Origin: Prosthecobacter debontii
GTDB lineage: Bacteria; Verrucomicrobiota; Verrucomicrobiia; Verrucomicrobiales; Akkermansiaceae
Reading direction: 5' to 3'
Assembly (NCBI GenBank): GCA_945883455.1
Contig: CAMCXJ010000007.1
Span: 1 to 26,235 of the forward strand
DNA: 26,235 nt
The position numbers were made by a program, and so were the translations under genes. The notes beneath the pieces were generated by a model. The model made no database searches. It had not been told where the DNA came from and was given only the letters and a program-made list of their open reading frames with translations. This document shows, piece by piece, positions 24,563-26,235 of the stretch. Every line of letters begins with the position of its first letter. Position 1 is the first letter of the stretch.

Positions 24563-25369
24563 ATGCTCCGCCCCCGCAAAAAATTCACAGTCCATGACCT
24601 CCGGCTACTCAAAGGCAAACGCTGCCTGACACACATCCACGTGAAATCGCCCGAGGAAGCAGCGGCGGCCGCCGCGGCGGGTGTCGATCTTATGAGCTGC
24701 TCCTTCGACTCCCCGGAGGCACAGGCGCGCTTACCGCATCTAGTGGCGGCCGCTCCAGAGAGTTTCTTTTCCGCAGCCACACCGCATGGAATGGCGACAC
24801 CCGGAGAAGCGATCCGCATTGCCTTTCGCGCGCTGGAGGCGGGCGCGAGCTCGGTGTATTGTTCGGCAAGCAACCGGATCATCGAAGCGATGGCGAACGA
24901 GCGCATACCAGTGGTCGGCCATCTTGGGATGGTGCCGCGTCACGTCACTTGGACGAACTATCGCGCCATTGGAAAAACGCCCGCCGAGGCCGTAATGCTG
25001 CACCGGCAGATGAAGGATCTGGAAAGCGCGGGAGCTTACGCCGCGGAGATAGAATGCGTGCCCCACCGCCTCGCGAGCTTTCTTTGTTCGAAAACGGACA
25101 TGCTCCTGATGTCGCTCGGCTCAGGAAACGGCTGCGATACCCAATTCCTTTTTTCCGATGATATCCTCGGCGATTATGACGAGCGACTCCCCCGCCACGC
25201 GAAAGCATACCGTGATTTTCGCGCGGAGCACCTGCGCCTTCAGCAGGAACGCATTGCTGCCTTCGGCGAATACATCGCAGACGTGAAGGGCGGACGATTT
25301 CCACAGCCATCGAACCTCATCGAAATGCCGGACGAAACCCTGCGCGCGGTGATTGATGAGATCGGCTAA
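24563..25369 (+). CDS. Divergent PanB-family (ketopantoate hydroxymethyltransferase-like) protein
   Basis: A 268-residue TIM-barrel protein related to PanB. VVGHLGMVPRHVTW, then YRAIGKTPAEAVMLHRQMKDLESAGAYAAEIECVP, aligns well with the PanB middle, including Glu164, equivalent to the catalytic E. coli Glu181. However, by hand alignment other key positions are changed: Asp84 to Ala71, Lys112 to Tyr99, Glu114 to Ser101; only Asp45 remains (Asp49). The segment between them is about 30 residues shorter. Canonical Mg-dependent hydroxymethylation of ketoisovalerate may therefore be absent or altered. It follows the CGS-like gene by 12 bp and ends by overlapping the opposite-strand epimerase stop. 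A poly-Ala stretch lies at residues 33-39. Confidence 0.7.
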   Translation: MLRPRKKFTVHDLRLLKGKRCLTHIHVKSPEEAAAAAAAGVDLMSCSFDSPEAQARLPHLVAAAPESFFSAATPHGMATPGEAIRIAFRALEAGASSVYCSASNRIIEAMANERIPVVGHLGMVPRHVTWTNYRAIGKTPAEAVMLHRQMKDLESAGAYAAEIECVPHRLASFLCSKTDMLLMSLGSGNGCDTQFLFSDDILGDYDERLPRHAKAYRDFRAEHLRLQQERIAAFGEYIADVKGGRFPQPSNLIEMPDETLRAVIDEIG

Positions 25370-26235
25370 CAGATCCCGAAGCGGTAGGGATCGCCCTCCG
25401 AGAAAACGAGTTCCGTCTCGGCGGTCACGAAGGCCTCGCCAGTGATTTCTGGGATGATTTCGCCATCCGCCAGCGTGACACACCCCTCGAACACCCCGCC
25501 CAAAATCCCCGCCTGCCGCCAAACTTGGCCGGGCTTGATCAGGCCGTCCGCGTAAAGGCACGCCAGCTTTGCACTCAACCCCGTGCCGCAGGGTGAGCGG
25601 TCGTATTCACCGCCAGGGCACAGCATAAAATTCCTTGCATCCGCGCCTTCGTGGTCTTCGCCAAGCACCTCGATGTGGTCGATTTCCCGGCCGTCATCGC
25701 CGCGTATCCCGGCGTGTTCCAATCCACGTCGAACTGCCTTCGCAAAGCCCAGTAGCAGATCCAATTTCTCCCTGCGCAGGCCGATGCCCGGATCATCCAC
25801 TAGAAAAAACCAATTTCCGCCCCACGCGATATCCCCCATCACCACATCGTAGCCCTCGACCTCCACCGCTACCTCCTTCCGGAAACGCCACGAAGCCACG
25901 TTCGTCACCGTCACCCGGCCTTTTCCGTGCAGGGTTGCCTTCACCACGCCGACAGGTGTCTCGATGCGGTATCTGCCGGGTGTCATCCGCCCCAGGTATT
26001 CGAGGGTCGCCACCAGGCCGATCATCCCGTGGCCGCACATGCCGAGGTAGCCGTTGTTGTTGAAAAAAATCACCGCCGCGTCGTTCGCGGCGCTATCCGG
26101 TTCGCACAGCAAAGCCCCCACCGCCGCTTCCGAAGCGCGCGGCTCCAGGCACAGCGAAGTCCGTAGCCAATCCGCGCGTTCACGCAACTGCTGCAGCCTT
26201 TCCTGCAAACTCCCCCCACCCAAGGCCGGCGCGCC
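25366..26235 (-). CDS. 4-hydroxyproline epimerase/proline racemase family protein, 5' end beyond window
   Basis: The 3' 289 codons plus stop of a proline racemase-family enzyme. Two catalytic Cys are visible in NNNGYLGMCGHGMIG and RSPCGTGLSAKLA, as in 4-hydroxyproline 2-epimerase. WLRTSLCLEPRASEAAVGALL is the family N-terminal region. The frame is open to the window end, and the usual first ~20 residues (around IDSHTxGEP) are missing, so the true start lies outside; an in-frame TTG at 26223 is not the start. The TAG stop overlaps the PanB-like TAA by 2 bp on the opposite strand. Confidence 0.88.
   Translation of the reverse strand, partial: GAPALGGGSLQERLQQLRERADWLRTSLCLEPRASEAAVGALLCEPDSAANDAAVIFFNNNGYLGMCGHGMIGLVATLEYLGRMTPGRYRIETPVGVVKATLHGKGRVTVTNVASWRFRKEVAVEVEGYDVVMGDIAWGGNWFFLVDDPGIGLRREKLDLLLGFAKAVRRGLEHAGIRGDDGREIDHIEVLGEDHEGADARNFMLCPGGEYDRSPCGTGLSAKLACLYADGLIKPGQVWRQAGILGGVFEGCVTLADGEIIPEITGEAFVTAETELVFSEGDPYRFGIC

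Noticed and set aside
1..26235. CRISPR array, insertion sequence or prophage
   Set aside because: No regularly spaced repeats, transposase or phage gene seen.

Overview
The window looks like a chromosomal segment from a moderately GC-rich, aerobic, Gram-negative bacterium. I would place it in the Verrucomicrobiota (Verrucomicrobiae, Luteolibacter/Haloferula-like). The reasons are gene content (alternative complex III ActA/ActB; DUF1080, ThuA, Gfo/Idh/MocA and TIM-barrel sugar genes; a large exported HEAT/TPR protein), signal peptides with lipoprotein and AsmA-type envelope proteins, and start codons that almost all lack a Shine-Dalgarno sequence. This placement is inferred from gene content and recalled family resemblance, not from a database search.

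Layout. Positions 1-5881 (minus strand) hold an exported 881-residue HEAT/TPR protein of unknown role, then actA (pentahaem cytochrome) and actB (cut by the window start) of alternative complex III. A perfect CRP-type palindrome lies just upstream of actA. Positions 5882-6214 are the only long gene-free stretch; they separate divergent genes and can fold into a three-way-junction RNA that I do not recognise. Positions 6215-11374 (plus strand) hold a DUF1080 glycoside-type protein, then tig-clpP-clpX and a DUF2459 lipoprotein. lysS converges on these from the minus strand (11388-12863). Divergent from lysS are a coiled-coil zinc-ribbon protein and a squalene/phytoene synthase that overlap by 8 bp.

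Positions 14672-18562 form a sugar-metabolism neighbourhood: a TIM-barrel isomerase/epimerase, a Gfo/Idh/MocA oxidoreductase ending in a strong intrinsic terminator, and a ThuA-domain protein on the other strand. A minus-strand vapBC toxin-antitoxin pair with its own palindromic operator candidate sits between the first two. Positions 18645-22905 (minus) carry nrnA-like, truB and ribF, the familiar RNA/cofactor housekeeping cluster, followed by an AsmA-like envelope protein. Positions 23087-25369 (plus) hold a two-gene unit: a cystathionine gamma-synthase of the type I associate with fungi, and a divergent PanB-family protein that lacks most of the canonical metal and substrate ligands. A 4-hydroxyproline epimerase/proline racemase family gene converges on it and runs off the window end.

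The main functional themes are respiration (ACIII), protein quality control (trigger factor hands nascent chains on; ClpXP degrades failures), translation housekeeping (LysS, TruB, RibF), envelope functions and sugar oxidation. I see no CRISPR array, tRNA or rRNA gene, insertion sequence or prophage. The points most worth a second look are the unassigned structured RNA at 5995-6078, the CGS/PanB-like pair with its altered active site, and the CRP-like operator in front of the ACIII genes.
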